From: Archangium lipolyticum | GTDB taxonomy: Bacteria; Myxococcota; Myxococcia; Myxococcales; Myxococcaceae | Direction: 5' to 3' | NCBI RefSeq assembly: GCF_024623785.1 | Contig: NZ_JANKBZ010000013.1 | Location: 1 to 64,000, forward strand | DNA: 64,000 nucleotides | In this document: one piece after another, positions 7,600 through 16,547 of the stretch | Position numbering within the stretch: the stretch's first letter is position 1 | Layout: each line of letters begins with the position of its first letter | Notes under the pieces: model-generated | Databases searched by the model: none | The model's input: the letters and a program-made list of their open reading frames with translations, nothing else | What the model was told of the DNA's origin: nothing | Position numbers and translations under genes: made by a program

Positions 7600-10164
7600 A
7601 TGGCCGACGTCGCCCTCCCCATCGACCCGCTCCTGCCCGAGATCGTCGCCACCCTCCGTGGCGCGAAGTCGCTCGTGCTGGAAGCCCCTCCCGGCGCCGG
7701 CAAGACGACCCGCGTTCCCCGCGCCTTGCTCGAAGCCGGCCTCGGCCAGGGCAAGGAGATCGTCGTCCTCCAGCCCCGCCGCCTCCCCACCCGGCTCGCC
7801 GCCCAGCGCGTCTCGGAGGAGATCGGCGAGCGCGTGGGCGAGACCGTCGGCTACCAGGTCCGCTTCGAGGACGTCCGCGGCCCCAAGACCCGCCTCTCCT
7901 TCGTCACCGAGGGCGTGCTCGGCCGCCGCCTCCTCACGGACCCCACCCTGCGCGACGTGGGCGTGGTCGTGCTCGACGAGTTCCACGAGCGCCACCTCTC
8001 CGCCGACATCTCCCTCGCCCTCCTGCGCCGCCTCCAGCAGGGCCCCCGGCCCGACCTGAAGCTCGTGGTCATGTCCGCCACGCTCGAGGCCGCACCCATC
8101 AGCGCCTACCTCGACGGCTGCCCCACCCTCCGCTCCGAGGGCCGCCGCTTCGATGTCAGCCTCGAGTACCTCCCCACCGCCGATGACCGGTACCTCGATG
8201 CCCAGGTGCTCTCCGCCATCAAGCGGCTCCATGCCAACGGCCTCGACGGCGACGTGCTCGTCTTCCTCCCCGGCGCCGGGGAGATCCGCCGCGCGAAGGA
8301 CACCTGCGCCGAGTTCGCCGAGCGCCACGGCATCGACCTGCTCCCACTCCACGGCGACCTGCCCCCCGCCGAGCAGGATCGCGCCGTGCGCCGCAGCTCG
8401 CGCCGGAAGATCATCCTCTCCACCAACGTCGCGGAGACCTCCGTCACCATCGACGGGGTCGCCGCCGTCATCGACAGCGGCCTGGCCCGCGTGGCCTCGC
8501 ACTCGCCCTGGTCCGGGCTGCCCATCCTCAAGCTCGCCAAGGTGAGCCGGGCCTCCGCCACCCAGCGCGCCGGCCGCGCCGGCCGTACCCGCTCCGGTCA
8601 CTGTCTCCGCCTCTACACCCAGCACGACTTCGACGGCCGCCCCGAACAGGACGCCCCCGAAATCCGCCGCATGGACCTGGCCGAGACCGTGCTCTCCCTG
8701 CGCGCCTCGGGCATCAAGGACCTGGTCTCCTTCCCCTTCTTCGAGCCGCCTCCGTCCGCCTCGCTCGAGGCCGCGGAAACCCTGCTGCGCCGCCTGGGCG
8801 CCGTGGACTCCCAGGGCTCCGTCACGGACATCGGCCAGCGCCTGCTGCGCTTCCCCCTCCACCCCCGTCAGGCCCGCATCATCGTCGAGGGCGAGCGGCG
8901 CGGTGTCGGCGCGGACTCGGCCCTCCTCGCCGCCCTCGTCGGTGAGCGAGACATCCGCCGCGAGGCGCGCACCAACCTCTCCGGCCCCGGCCGGGCCGCC
9001 AACGTCGTCGCCGGGCCCTCGGACCTGCTGGAGCTGCTCGAGCGCTTCCGCGAGGCCGAGCGCTCCAACTTCTCCTCTGGCCGCGTGCAGTCGCTCTCCC
9101 TGGAACAGGGCGCGGTGCAGGCCGTGGACCGGGTCCAGAAACAGCTCCGGCGCGCCGTGCGCGAGCAGGGCAAGCGGCCCTCACGTCCCGAACAGGTGGA
9201 ACAGGCACTGATGCTCAGCGTGCTCGCCGGCTACCCGGACCGCGTGGCCCGGCGCCGCAAGGCCCGCTCTCCCGAGCTGCTCCTCTTCGGCGGAGGCACC
9301 GCGCAGCTCTCCGAGGTCAGCGTCGTCCAGGAGCCCGAGCTCATGGTCGCCGTGGACGTCGAGGAGCGCCCAGGCCGCGGCGTCATCGTCCGCCTCGCCA
9401 GCGCCGTGGAGCCCGAGTGGCTCCTCGACCTGTACCCCGAGGCCCTGGAGGAGGTGGATACCCTCCAGTGGAACCCCGACGCCAGGCGCGTCGAGCGCAT
9501 CACCCGCCTGGCCTACGGCAACCTCGTCCTCGAGGAGACCCGGACCCCCGCCCCGCCCTCCGAGGCGGCCGCGCGCGTCCTCGTCGAGCAGGCCCTCGCC
9601 GCCGGCCCCGGCCGCTTCGCCGACCCCGAGGCCCTCGTGCAGTGGCGCACCCGCGTCGCGCTGCTCGCCCAGGCCTTCCCCGAGGCCGGCTTCCCCACCG
9701 TGGACGACGCCTTCATGCGCGACGCCCTCGCCTCCCTGTGCGCCGGCGCCCGGAGCTTCGCGGACCTCGACGGCGTGTCCCTCCTGGATGCCCTCCAGGC
9801 CCGGCTCTCCTCCGAGCAGGCCCGGCTCCTCGCCAACCACACCCCCGAGAAGGTCTCCCTCCCCGGCGGACGTACCGCGAAGGTCCACTACGAGCCCGGG
9901 AAACCCCCTTGGGTCGAGTCCCGTCTCCAGGACTTCTTTGGTATGGCCCAGGGCCCCAGTGTGTGCGCCGGCAGGGTGCCCCTCGTCCTCCACCTGCTCG
10001 CCCCCAACATGCGCGCCGTCCAGGTCACCACCGACCTCGCCGGCTTCTGGGAGCGCCACTACCCCTCCATCCGCAAGGAGCTGTGCCGGAAGTATCCCAA
10101 GCACAGCTGGCCCGAGGATCCGCGCCACGCGCAGACCCCCGCCGAGCGGGGACGCAGGATTTGA
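7600..10164 (+). CDS. hrpB: ATP-dependent helicase HrpB (DEAH box)
   Basis: 854 residues matching the length of HrpB (about 810-850). Helicase motifs in order: I, APPGAGKTTRVPRALL near 29; Ia, LQPRRLPTRLAAQRV near 58; II, LDEFHERH near 125 (DEFH, normal in HrpB); III, MSATLEA near 158; V, STNVAETSVTIDGV near 275; VI, QRAGRAGRTR near 325. The HA2 and HrpB-specific C-terminal domains follow, ending with FWERHYPSIRKELCRKYPKHSWPEDP, a HrpB signature. An RNA helicase of uncertain physiological role. An RBS-like AAGAGGA precedes the ATG. Confidence 0.95.
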   Translation: MADVALPIDPLLPEIVATLRGAKSLVLEAPPGAGKTTRVPRALLEAGLGQGKEIVVLQPRRLPTRLAAQRVSEEIGERVGETVGYQVRFEDVRGPKTRLSFVTEGVLGRRLLTDPTLRDVGVVVLDEFHERHLSADISLALLRRLQQGPRPDLKLVVMSATLEAAPISAYLDGCPTLRSEGRRFDVSLEYLPTADDRYLDAQVLSAIKRLHANGLDGDVLVFLPGAGEIRRAKDTCAEFAERHGIDLLPLHGDLPPAEQDRAVRRSSRRKIILSTNVAETSVTIDGVAAVIDSGLARVASHSPWSGLPILKLAKVSRASATQRAGRAGRTRSGHCLRLYTQHDFDGRPEQDAPEIRRMDLAETVLSLRASGIKDLVSFPFFEPPPSASLEAAETLLRRLGAVDSQGSVTDIGQRLLRFPLHPRQARIIVEGERRGVGADSALLAALVGERDIRREARTNLSGPGRAANVVAGPSDLLELLERFREAERSNFSSGRVQSLSLEQGAVQAVDRVQKQLRRAVREQGKRPSRPEQVEQALMLSVLAGYPDRVARRRKARSPELLLFGGGTAQLSEVSVVQEPELMVAVDVEERPGRGVIVRLASAVEPEWLLDLYPEALEEVDTLQWNPDARRVERITRLAYGNLVLEETRTPAPPSEAAARVLVEQALAAGPGRFADPEALVQWRTRVALLAQAFPEAGFPTVDDAFMRDALASLCAGARSFADLDGVSLLDALQARLSSEQARLLANHTPEKVSLPGGRTAKVHYEPGKPPWVESRLQDFFGMAQGPSVCAGRVPLVLHLLAPNMRAVQVTTDLAGFWERHYPSIRKELCRKYPKHSWPEDPRHAQTPAERGRRI

Positions 10165-10285
10165 ACCCGCACCCGCTTGCCTGGCGGGACGCTCCCATGT
10201 TCAACCTCGGGCCTCACCGTCCACGGACATGGCCCGCGAAACCTCGCGGCAACCGCCCGTGGCAATGGCGATTGGGAGGCAACGC

Positions 10286-10588
10286 ATGTCGAGGTTTCAT
10301 GGTCCGGAGCGGGTGCGGTCCGCTTCTTCTCGGAGAAGCTTGAAGTGGAGCCCCTGGCTCCTGGCGACGTGGCTGGTGGCGTGCGGTCCCGCCCCAGAGG
10401 TGGACACGGCCCGGGAGACGGCGGCGGACTCGGCGGCCCTCATCCCCTCGACCGATACGGAGGAGTGTGACCCCGAGGGTCCCATCCCCGTCTGCGCCAA
10501 TCCCGGGCCCGGTTGCACCAGTGAGTTGCTGTGCGTGCGCGCCCACTGGACGTGTGGCCCCATCGTGTGCACCGGCGGCGACAGCTAG
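10286..10588 (+). CDS. Small lipoprotein
   Basis: 100 residues with a type II signal (SLKWSPWLLATWLVACG; lipobox Cys about 33) and a short mature part with six Cys (ECDPEGPIPVCANPGPGCTSELLCVRA and CGPIVC), implying a disulfide-stabilised domain. GGGAGG lies 5-10 bases before the ATG. Function unknown. Confidence 0.7.
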   Translation: MSRFHGPERVRSASSRRSLKWSPWLLATWLVACGPAPEVDTARETAADSAALIPSTDTEECDPEGPIPVCANPGPGCTSELLCVRAHWTCGPIVCTGGDS

Positions 10589-10620
10589 CCAACCCGAGGT
10601 GCTCGCTACCCACACCCCGT

Positions 10621-10641
10621 CCCTCTCCCGAAGGGAGAGGG
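10621..10641. terminator. Palindrome CCCTCTCCC-GAA-GGGAGAGGG between convergent genes
   Basis: Perfect 9-bp stem with a 3-nt loop between the ends of the convergent lipoprotein (plus) and GNAT (minus) genes. A near-identical copy lies at 14434-14454, also between convergent genes. This sequence type is a widespread REP-like palindrome in GC-rich proteobacteria. A bidirectional terminator or mRNA-stabilising role is inferred; no U-run is present. Confidence 0.65.
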
Positions 10642-10660
10642 GTGGATGGGGGCCTCGGGA

Positions 10661-11134
10661 CTACAGCTTCTTGCGCATCTCCAGGTGGTCGATGCCCGCT
10701 TCCTTGAAGACCTCGCCCAACGGCTCGTAGCCCTGCTTCTTGTAGAACTCGAGCGCGTACAGCTGCGAGTGCAGCATGATGCCGTTCACGCCCCGCCGCC
10801 GCGCCTCGTCCTCCAGCGACGTCAACAGCAGCGAGCCCACTCGCGCCTTGCGGTGCGCCTGCAACACCGCCATGCGGCCAATCTGCGCCCACGTCCCGCG
10901 CTCTCCAGGGGGCGGCTCGGGCAGCATCACCAGACGTCCCGTCCCGATGGCGTGCCCTCCTTGGAACGCCATCACATGGTACGCCTTCGCGTCCTCGGCA
11001 TCTCGCTCGATGCCTTCGGGAACGTGCTGCTCCTCGATGAACACCACCTCGCGGATGGCGAGCGCCTGAAACAACTCCGCCTCGCTCTTGATCTGAGCGA
11101 TGGTCACAGGCTGGGGATTCTCCGGGGTCGACAT
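10661..11134 (-). CDS. GNAT-family N-acetyltransferase
   Basis: 157 residues: a single acetyltransferase domain resembling the ElaA/YjcF type. Motif A is seen as IGRMAVLQAHRKARVGSLLLTSLEDEA (about 80-105), with the Q/R-x-x-G/A acetyl-CoA loop as HRKARVG, and FYKKQGYEPLGEVFKEAGIDHLEMRK at the C-terminus. The ATG at 11134 (STPENPQP...) is preferred to a GTG at 11185 that would add an unrelated leader. Acceptor substrate unknown. Confidence 0.85.
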   Translation of the reverse strand: MSTPENPQPVTIAQIKSEAELFQALAIREVVFIEEQHVPEGIERDAEDAKAYHVMAFQGGHAIGTGRLVMLPEPPPGERGTWAQIGRMAVLQAHRKARVGSLLLTSLEDEARRRGVNGIMLHSQLYALEFYKKQGYEPLGEVFKEAGIDHLEMRKKL

Positions 11135-11214
11135 GGCTCGGGCAAGGTACACAAAAGCTGGCGGGTCAAACAGACCAAAAGGCACACCCTCGTTTCAAGC
11201 GCTCCCCCGACACG

Positions 11215-12375
11215 ATGCCTCCTCACCAGGCCGCCGGACGGCTCCCGATCATCGGCTTCTACGTCCTCTACTTCAGCGTCACCGGCATCGTCCTGCCCTT
11301 CCTCCCCGCCTACCTGAAGTCCCTCGCACTCTCCGTCACCCAGGTAGGACTCCTCTTGTGCCTCAGTCCCCTGCTGGCCCTGGGAGCGCCCCACTTCTGG
11401 GCCCACCTCGCCGATCGCACCGGCCGCCCCAGCCGCGTCCTCACCGTGCTCGCCGCTGGCATGTGCGCGGGCTTCAGCCCCCTGCTCTTCGTCGACCGCT
11501 TCCCCGCCCTCGTCCTCACCTTCACGGGCTACGCCTTCTTCGCCTCCTCCATCACGCCCCTGGTGGACAGCCTCGCCCTTCAACATGTCGCCCGGGCCGG
11601 TGGCTCCTATGCCCACCTGCGCCTCTTCGGCTCCCTCGGGTTCGTGCTCTCCTCCACCCTCTTCGGCCTCCTCGTGGACTCCGTGGGGCGCGCCACCGTC
11701 CTCGCTCCCGTGGCCCTCCTGGCCATGCTCACCCTCTGGAGCCTCACCCTCCGGGATCCGGAAGGCCCCACGAAGAGCACCCTCCACCCCCTCTCCGGGC
11801 TCAAGCTCCTGGCCGACCGCGACCTGCGCTGGCTTCTCGCCGCCTCCGCCCTCCACTGGATCGCCTGCGCCCCCTACCACGGCACCTTCTCCATCTTCGT
11901 CGGCTCGCTCGGCCTGCCTCCCTCGGTGGTGGGCCTCTCCGCCGCGCTCGGGGTCGCCGCCGAGCTGGGCGTGATGCTCCTCTACCCCCGCGCGGCCGAG
12001 CGCATCTCGCCCCGTCACCTGCTGGCCCTCGCCTTCGCCGTGAGCGCCCTGCGCTGGGCGGGCCTCGCCATGACCACCTCGGCTCCCGTCATCGCCACCC
12101 TCTCGCTCCTCCATGGCATGACCTTCGGCGCCTTCTACGTGGCCGCCATCGCCTTCGTGGCCCGCCGCGTCCCTCCCCACCTGCGCGCCTCCGGCCAGGG
12201 CCTCTTCGCCGCCGTCACCTTCGGCGTCGGAGGCCTGGTGGGCTATGCCTCCGCGGGGGCCGGCTATGACTGGCTCGGGGGTCACCGCCTCTTCGCCGTC
12301 GCCAGCGTCCTCGAGCTGGCCGCCGCCGCGATCGTCCTCCGCATCACTCCCCAGGAGACCGACAGCCCGGCGTGA
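11215..12375 (+). CDS. Major facilitator superfamily transporter (HcaT/PPP-like)
   Basis: 386 residues with about 12 hydrophobic segments and the MFS loop 2-3 area (GAPHFWAHLADRTGRPSRVL, about 57-76). The N-terminal YVLYFSVTGIVLPFLPAYLKSLALSVTQVGLLL resembles the phenylpropionate permease (HcaT) and LacY-like group. Inner-membrane transporter; substrate unknown. Its stop overlaps the upstream region of the exported protein gene at 12390, suggesting an operon of two. Confidence 0.85.
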   Translation: MPPHQAAGRLPIIGFYVLYFSVTGIVLPFLPAYLKSLALSVTQVGLLLCLSPLLALGAPHFWAHLADRTGRPSRVLTVLAAGMCAGFSPLLFVDRFPALVLTFTGYAFFASSITPLVDSLALQHVARAGGSYAHLRLFGSLGFVLSSTLFGLLVDSVGRATVLAPVALLAMLTLWSLTLRDPEGPTKSTLHPLSGLKLLADRDLRWLLAASALHWIACAPYHGTFSIFVGSLGLPPSVVGLSAALGVAAELGVMLLYPRAAERISPRHLLALAFAVSALRWAGLAMTTSAPVIATLSLLHGMTFGAFYVAAIAFVARRVPPHLRASGQGLFAAVTFGVGGLVGYASAGAGYDWLGGHRLFAVASVLELAAAAIVLRITPQETDSPA

Positions 12376-12389
12376 TAAAGTGCGGCGCG

Positions 12390-13445
12390 ATGCGATCCTC
12401 TCTCCTCGCACTCGTCCTCGGTCTCTTCTCCCTCCCCGCCGCCGCCCAGCCCGAGGTGTTCTTCGGCGCTGGCAACGACGTGCCCAACATCAAGGAGGAG
12501 GACTTCGACCGCCGCTTCCTCAAGACGGGCCTGTACAAGGCCCTCGCGCAGGGAACGAACGACCCGGGCTGTACCCAGCTCCTCGGAGGGCTGCTCACCC
12601 TGCTCGGGGAGACGGCCCCCATGCTCCACAAGCGCGACGAGAACTTCTACCTGGACCCCATGCTCGTCCAGGCGCTCAACACGCAGCTGAGCACCCAGCG
12701 CTTCCAGGGCAGTGCCTATATGGTGGCCATGGTGCGGCGCGTGCTGATCGACCACAAGCTGCCGCCCGATTGGATGAAGACCGCGTCCACCCTCGGGCCC
12801 GTGGTGGGCATCATCGACGTGGGCAAGCTGCGCTTCCTCTCCGAGGGACTGCAACCCATCGACAGCTTCTTCCTCACCCTCCCGGCCCTGCGCGAGCGCT
12901 ATGAGATCGAGGTCCGCCGCGCCAACGCCACCGCCGCCGGCTCGGCCGAGAAGCTGTTCCGGGAGAACTACCTCGACCGGCAGGTGGCCTTCGGCAACCT
13001 CGAGCTGATCGACGTGCGCATCGAGAAGCCGAAGAAGAAGCCCAAGAAGCGCAAGGGCGAGCCCGTCGAGGAGGAGCCGCCCACCGCCGTGGCCCGGATG
13101 GTGTGGTACCCGCCGGATCCCAACGCCGGGCAGCTCAACATCTACGGCACGCCGACCAAGCCTCCCATGGTCAACATCACCGCGAGGCTCGCCCAGCAGC
13201 AGTACCTGGACCTGAGCCGCATTCCCAAGGGCACCCGGCTGATGGTGCGCGGGCGCTTCTGGGCCTTCAAGAAGGCGGTGGACGACGTGGAGCTTCGCGA
13301 CGCCCTCATCTTCCAGGATCGCGACTGGTCCCAGGGCGCGATCCTGGCGGACCCCAACGCCGTGGCCCGGTGCCCCTTCGCCACCAACGATCTCATGGGT
13401 GCCGCCCCCGTGCAGCCGGGCGCCTTCGGCCAGCCCAGCCGGTAG
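12390..13445 (+). CDS. Exported hypothetical protein
   Basis: 351 residues. A clear signal peptide (RSSLLALVLGLFSLPAAAQ) is followed by a mature region with no motif I recognise. A Lys-rich linker (EKPKKKPKKRKGEPVEEEPP, about 212-231) separates an N-terminal helical part from a C-terminal part containing ARLAQQQYLDLSRIPKGTRLMVRGRFW, which reads like a beta-rich domain. ATG 12390 starts the signal peptide; an earlier GTG in frame overlaps the MFS stop. Close spacing suggests cotranscription with the transporter. Confidence 0.7.
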   Translation: MRSSLLALVLGLFSLPAAAQPEVFFGAGNDVPNIKEEDFDRRFLKTGLYKALAQGTNDPGCTQLLGGLLTLLGETAPMLHKRDENFYLDPMLVQALNTQLSTQRFQGSAYMVAMVRRVLIDHKLPPDWMKTASTLGPVVGIIDVGKLRFLSEGLQPIDSFFLTLPALRERYEIEVRRANATAAGSAEKLFRENYLDRQVAFGNLELIDVRIEKPKKKPKKRKGEPVEEEPPTAVARMVWYPPDPNAGQLNIYGTPTKPPMVNITARLAQQQYLDLSRIPKGTRLMVRGRFWAFKKAVDDVELRDALIFQDRDWSQGAILADPNAVARCPFATNDLMGAAPVQPGAFGQPSR

Positions 13446-13573
13446 GGCACCCCTCGTCTCCCTCCTGAGCCTCCCGTCCACCGCCGGAGAGTCCTCGTCC
13501 CTGGCTCTCCGGCGCATGCCTCCTGGCACGGGCCGTGCTCCCCCTCGGGTCCCACCCTGCTCCCCGAGGCACC

Positions 13574-14362
13574 ATGAAAATCGACGGTCGCGACAAGGCG
13601 GCGCCGGCCCGGTCCGCGCCGGCCAGAGGGCGTTTCCAGGAAGAGTTGAAGAAGGCCCACCCGGATGCGGCGAAGACGCCACTCCGGGGAGGACAGGTCG
13701 CCCGAGCCCCCGTGGCTCCCCCGCGTGGAACCACCGCGACCCTGGCCACCACCGCGACCCTGGCCACCACCGGGCTGGCCCGGACGCCGCCCCGGGGTGC
13801 CTATGCCAGCACCGAGCACCTCGGCCAGGTGCGCCAGGGCCTGAGCGCCGAGGCCCACCGGCTCCGGGACGTGCGCGGCGAGGCCCACCAGACGCACCAG
13901 GAGCGGGTCCAGCAGCGCGTGACGGACCTCCTCGTCCGGGAGCTGGCCCGGGAGACACGCGCCGAGCCGGTGGCACCCCGCTCCGCTCCGGCCTCGCCGG
14001 GTCCCGAGAGCCTCTCCCCCACGGCCCAGGTGGAGGGGGTCTCCGCGGGAGAGGCACGTCCAGGCGGCTCGGGAGGCACCCGCGCGGCGAGCGTGGACGC
14101 ACCGGCTCCCGAGGCCCGCGCCCAGGCGGCCCTGGAGCTCATCGAGAAGATCGAGGTCTTCGTGAAGTCGCAACGGCCCGCGCTGGCGATGCACCTGGGC
14201 GGAGCGCTGAACGCCACGGTGGAGGTGGAGCGTACGGGCGCTCGCGAGGTGGCCCTGCGCATCCAGGGACGGCACGGACCCCTGCCCCAGGAGGAGCTGG
14301 CCCGCATCCGCGAGGCCCTGGGCGCACGGGGGCTGAAGCTCAGTGCCTTCCTCACCGCCTGA
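13574..14362 (+). CDS. Hypothetical protein with disordered N-half and folded C-terminus
   Basis: 262 residues. The first ~60 are basic and Pro/Ala-rich and include a tandem TATLATT repeat (two 18-bp DNA copies near 13735-13770). A helical middle contains GQVRQGLSAEAHRLRDVRGEAHQTHQERVQQRVTDLL (coiled-coil-like), and the C-terminal ~90 residues form a small domain ending EELARIREALGARGLKLSAFLTA. The overall plan resembles type III secretion/flagellar length-control proteins (FliK/HpaP-like C-terminus), but no secretion genes are adjacent, so I leave it unassigned. ATG 13574 is preferred to an upstream ATG/GTG. Confidence 0.6.
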   Translation: MKIDGRDKAAPARSAPARGRFQEELKKAHPDAAKTPLRGGQVARAPVAPPRGTTATLATTATLATTGLARTPPRGAYASTEHLGQVRQGLSAEAHRLRDVRGEAHQTHQERVQQRVTDLLVRELARETRAEPVAPRSAPASPGPESLSPTAQVEGVSAGEARPGGSGGTRAASVDAPAPEARAQAALELIEKIEVFVKSQRPALAMHLGGALNATVEVERTGAREVALRIQGRHGPLPQEELARIREALGARGLKLSAFLTA

Positions 14363-14433
14363 GAAGAACCCAGGGCATGACAAAGGCTCTCACGCCTTCC
14401 GGCGGAGAGCCCCTGGCACGACCCTCACCCTGC

Positions 14434-14454
14434 CCCTCTCCCAGAGGGAGAGGG
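14434..14454. terminator. Palindrome CCCTCTCCC-AGA-GGGAGAGGG between convergent genes
   Basis: Second copy of the 9-bp stem palindrome (see 10621). It lies between the convergent genes ending at 14362 (plus) and 14478 (minus). Only the 3-nt loop differs (AGA against GAA). Preceding bases CACCCTGCCC also resemble the other site. Confidence 0.65.
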
Positions 14455-14477
14455 AATCCAGCGGAGAGGCACCCGGC

Positions 14478-14813
14478 CTACTTGCCGGGCTTGGCGTCCA
14501 GCATGCTGCGCTTGCCCTTCTTGTCCTTGAACTCCTCGGCGTCGGGCAAGGAGGCCTTCTTCTCCGCGATGTTCGGCCACTGGGTGGCGAACTGCGCGTT
14601 CAACGCCTTGTACTCGGCGTACTCGGAGGGCAGGTCCGACTCGGGGAAGATCGCCTTCGTCGGGCAGACCGGCTCACACGCGCCGCAGTCGATGCACTCG
14701 TCGGGGTGGATGACCAGGAAGTTGGCCCCCTCGTAGAAGCAATTGACCGGGCAGACCTCGACACAGTCGGTGTACTTGCACTTGATGCAAGGCTCGGTGA
14801 CCACGTACGCCAT
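14478..14813 (-). CDS. fdxA: 7Fe ferredoxin ([3Fe-4S][4Fe-4S], FdxA type)
   Basis: 111-residue soluble electron carrier. Cysteines match the Azotobacter ferredoxin I pattern: [14 protein letters not shown] at 9-22 and [12 protein letters not shown] near 40-51, giving one [3Fe-4S] and one [4Fe-4S] cluster. The C-terminal extension (about 55-111) is longer than clostridial ferredoxins, as expected for this family, and ends lysine-rich. ATG at 14813 has AGAGGAGA 7-14 bases upstream; an upstream in-frame start is rejected. The redox partner is not indicated by neighbours. Confidence 0.95.
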   Translation of the reverse strand: MAYVVTEPCIKCKYTDCVEVCPVNCFYEGANFLVIHPDECIDCGACEPVCPTKAIFPESDLPSEYAEYKALNAQFATQWPNIAEKKASLPDAEEFKDKKGKRSMLDAKPGK

Positions 14814-14909
14814 CGTGAAATTCTCCTCTTGGAGTGAGTCCGTGCGCGCGCACACTAATGGGTTGTAACGGGGGTGGCACTCCCAAATTGAGCACCTACC
14901 CCCGCCTAC

Positions 14910-15998
14910 TCACCCCAGGAGCCCCTGGGCACGCATCAGTTCGGCTACCAGGATGGCTCCCTTGGCCGCTCCCATCTTCGTGTTGTGCGAGACGAGCATG
15001 TACTTGAAGCCGTTCTCCAGCACGGCGTCCTCGCGCACGCGGCCCACCGTGGTGGCCATACCCCCGTGGGTGTCCCGGTCCAGGCGCGGCTGCGGGCGGA
15101 ACGGCTCGTCGAGGACCTCGATCCACCGCGGAGGGGCCGACGGGAGGTCGCGCGACTGCTCGGCGCCCCGCCACTCGCGCATCGCCGCCACCACCTCCTG
15201 CACGGAGGCCTTGCGGGCGAGCGACACGAAGACGGACTCGGTGTGGCCCTCCATCACCGCCACGCGGGTGCAGGTGCAGGACACCCGGACGTCGTGCGGC
15301 GAGATGGCGGCGCCCCCGGCGTCCAGCACGCCGAGGATCTTCTTCGTCTCCACCTGGACCTTCTCCTCCTCCTTGGGGATGTAGGGGATGACGTTGTCCA
15401 GGATGTCCAGGCCGATGACGCCCGGCGAGCGGCCCGCGCCGGACATGGCCTGCATCGAGGTCATCAGCACCGACTTGATGCCGAAGCGCTCGTGCAGCGG
15501 GGCCAGGGTGATGGCCAGGCCCGTGGTGGTGCAGTTGGGGATGGGGACGATGAAGCCCTTCCAGCCGCGGCGCTTCTGCTGCTCGCGCACCAGCGGGGAG
15601 TGGGCGGCGTTCACCGGGGGAATGAGCAGCGGCACGTCCGCCTCGTAGCGGAAGGCGCTGGCCGCGGAGAACACGGGGATGTCCCGGGCGAGCCTCGGCT
15701 CCATGTCCTTGGCCACGTCCGACTCCACCGCCGAGAAGGCGATGTCGTAGTCCTTGGCCTGCACTTCCTCACCGCTCACCACTTTCATCTTCGCGATCGA
15801 CTCCGGCAGGGCCTCGGGGACGAACCAGGCGGTCATCCCGTTGGCGGTGCGGAGCGCCTCGACGTAGGCCTTGCCCGCCGAGCGCGGCGAGGCCGCCAGT
15901 CCGGTGAGCTCGATGTAGGGGTGATCCTTCAGCGCGGCGATGAACTGCTGACCGGCGAGTCCGGTAGCGCCGATGAGGACGGCACGAAGCTTGGCCAT
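14910..15998 (-). CDS. asd: Aspartate-semialdehyde dehydrogenase, archaeal/fungal type
   Basis: NADP-dependent reduction of aspartyl phosphate to aspartate semialdehyde in Lys/Met/Thr/DAP synthesis; cytoplasmic. 362 residues: nucleotide-binding GATGLAGQQF at 10-19, SAVESDVAKDMEP near 90, active-site Cys in PNCTTTGLA near 153, QAMSGAGRSPG near 184, and the His of RVSCTCTRVAVMEGHTESV near 240. The wording is that of the archaeal/yeast subclass, not the short E. coli form. A single gene with no lysine-pathway neighbours. Confidence 0.93.
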   Translation of the reverse strand: MAKLRAVLIGATGLAGQQFIAALKDHPYIELTGLAASPRSAGKAYVEALRTANGMTAWFVPEALPESIAKMKVVSGEEVQAKDYDIAFSAVESDVAKDMEPRLARDIPVFSAASAFRYEADVPLLIPPVNAAHSPLVREQQKRRGWKGFIVPIPNCTTTGLAITLAPLHERFGIKSVLMTSMQAMSGAGRSPGVIGLDILDNVIPYIPKEEEKVQVETKKILGVLDAGGAAISPHDVRVSCTCTRVAVMEGHTESVFVSLARKASVQEVVAAMREWRGAEQSRDLPSAPPRWIEVLDEPFRPQPRLDRDTHGGMATTVGRVREDAVLENGFKYMLVSHNTKMGAAKGAILVAELMRAQGLLG

Positions 15999-16101
15999 GA
16001 TTTCAGACTCCCTCTCCTGGGGGTCGCGGGGTGTGAAGCGCCGCGTCTTTACACCCTTTGGCGCCGGACTTCACGCCCGCAGGCGCGGGAGCCCGTCCGG
16101 T

Positions 16102-16455
16102 TCAACACAGGCTCACCGAGGCCTCCACCGAATGGCTCTCAGTCGGCAGTCCAGTGGTGATCCATCCCTGGAGGCCTCCCTCCAGGCAGACGGCGTTGCG
16201 GCCCCGGAGCTGCAGCAGGCGGCAGGCCCGGCGCGCGTCGGAACCATCCTCGGCGCACCCATACACGACGATGAGCTCGTCATCGGGGAGCACCTCCGCC
16301 TCCCGGAGGATCTCCTCGAAGGGCATCCACAGGGCGCCAGGGATGTGGAGTCCGTAGCGGACCCAGTCATCGGGATCACGACAGTCGAGGACGAGGACCT
16401 CTTCGTCCCCGAGCCGCACGTAGAGCTCGGTACAGGGCATACGGGGATCCAACAC
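16102..16455 (-). CDS. Rhodanese-domain protein
   Basis: 117 residues, a single rhodanese domain. Features: VLDCRDPDDWVRYGLHIPGALWMPF (CH2A-like, about 22-46) and the active-site loop VVYGCAEDGSDARRACRLL with Cys near 71. The six-residue loop after the Cys (AEDGSD) fits a sulfurtransferase rather than a phosphatase. The start is GTG at 16455 with AGGAGG 7 bases upstream. Probably sulfur transfer; acceptor unknown. Confidence 0.85.
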   Translation of the reverse strand: MLDPRMPCTELYVRLGDEEVLVLDCRDPDDWVRYGLHIPGALWMPFEEILREAEVLPDDELIVVYGCAEDGSDARRACRLLQLRGRNAVCLEGGLQGWITTGLPTESHSVEASVSLC

Positions 16456-16547
16456 CCGGGACCTCCTGCTGCGGTGTCTTCAGGGACAACCGGGAGCTTC
16501 CGGAGGCCCTTCCCATGAGCCCGCCTGCCCGCCCTGGACATGGGCCG

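Noticed and set aside
7081..8862. 593-codon minus-strand frame over hrpB and its upstream gene
   Set aside because: Shadow of the plus-strand coding frames; composition Gly/Ala/Glu-rich without any motif, while HrpB motifs are intact on the plus strand.
13574..14362. Type III secretion/flagellar length-control (FliK/HpaP) assignment
   Set aside because: Only overall layout is similar; no secretion or flagellar genes are next to it and no diagnostic motif was found.
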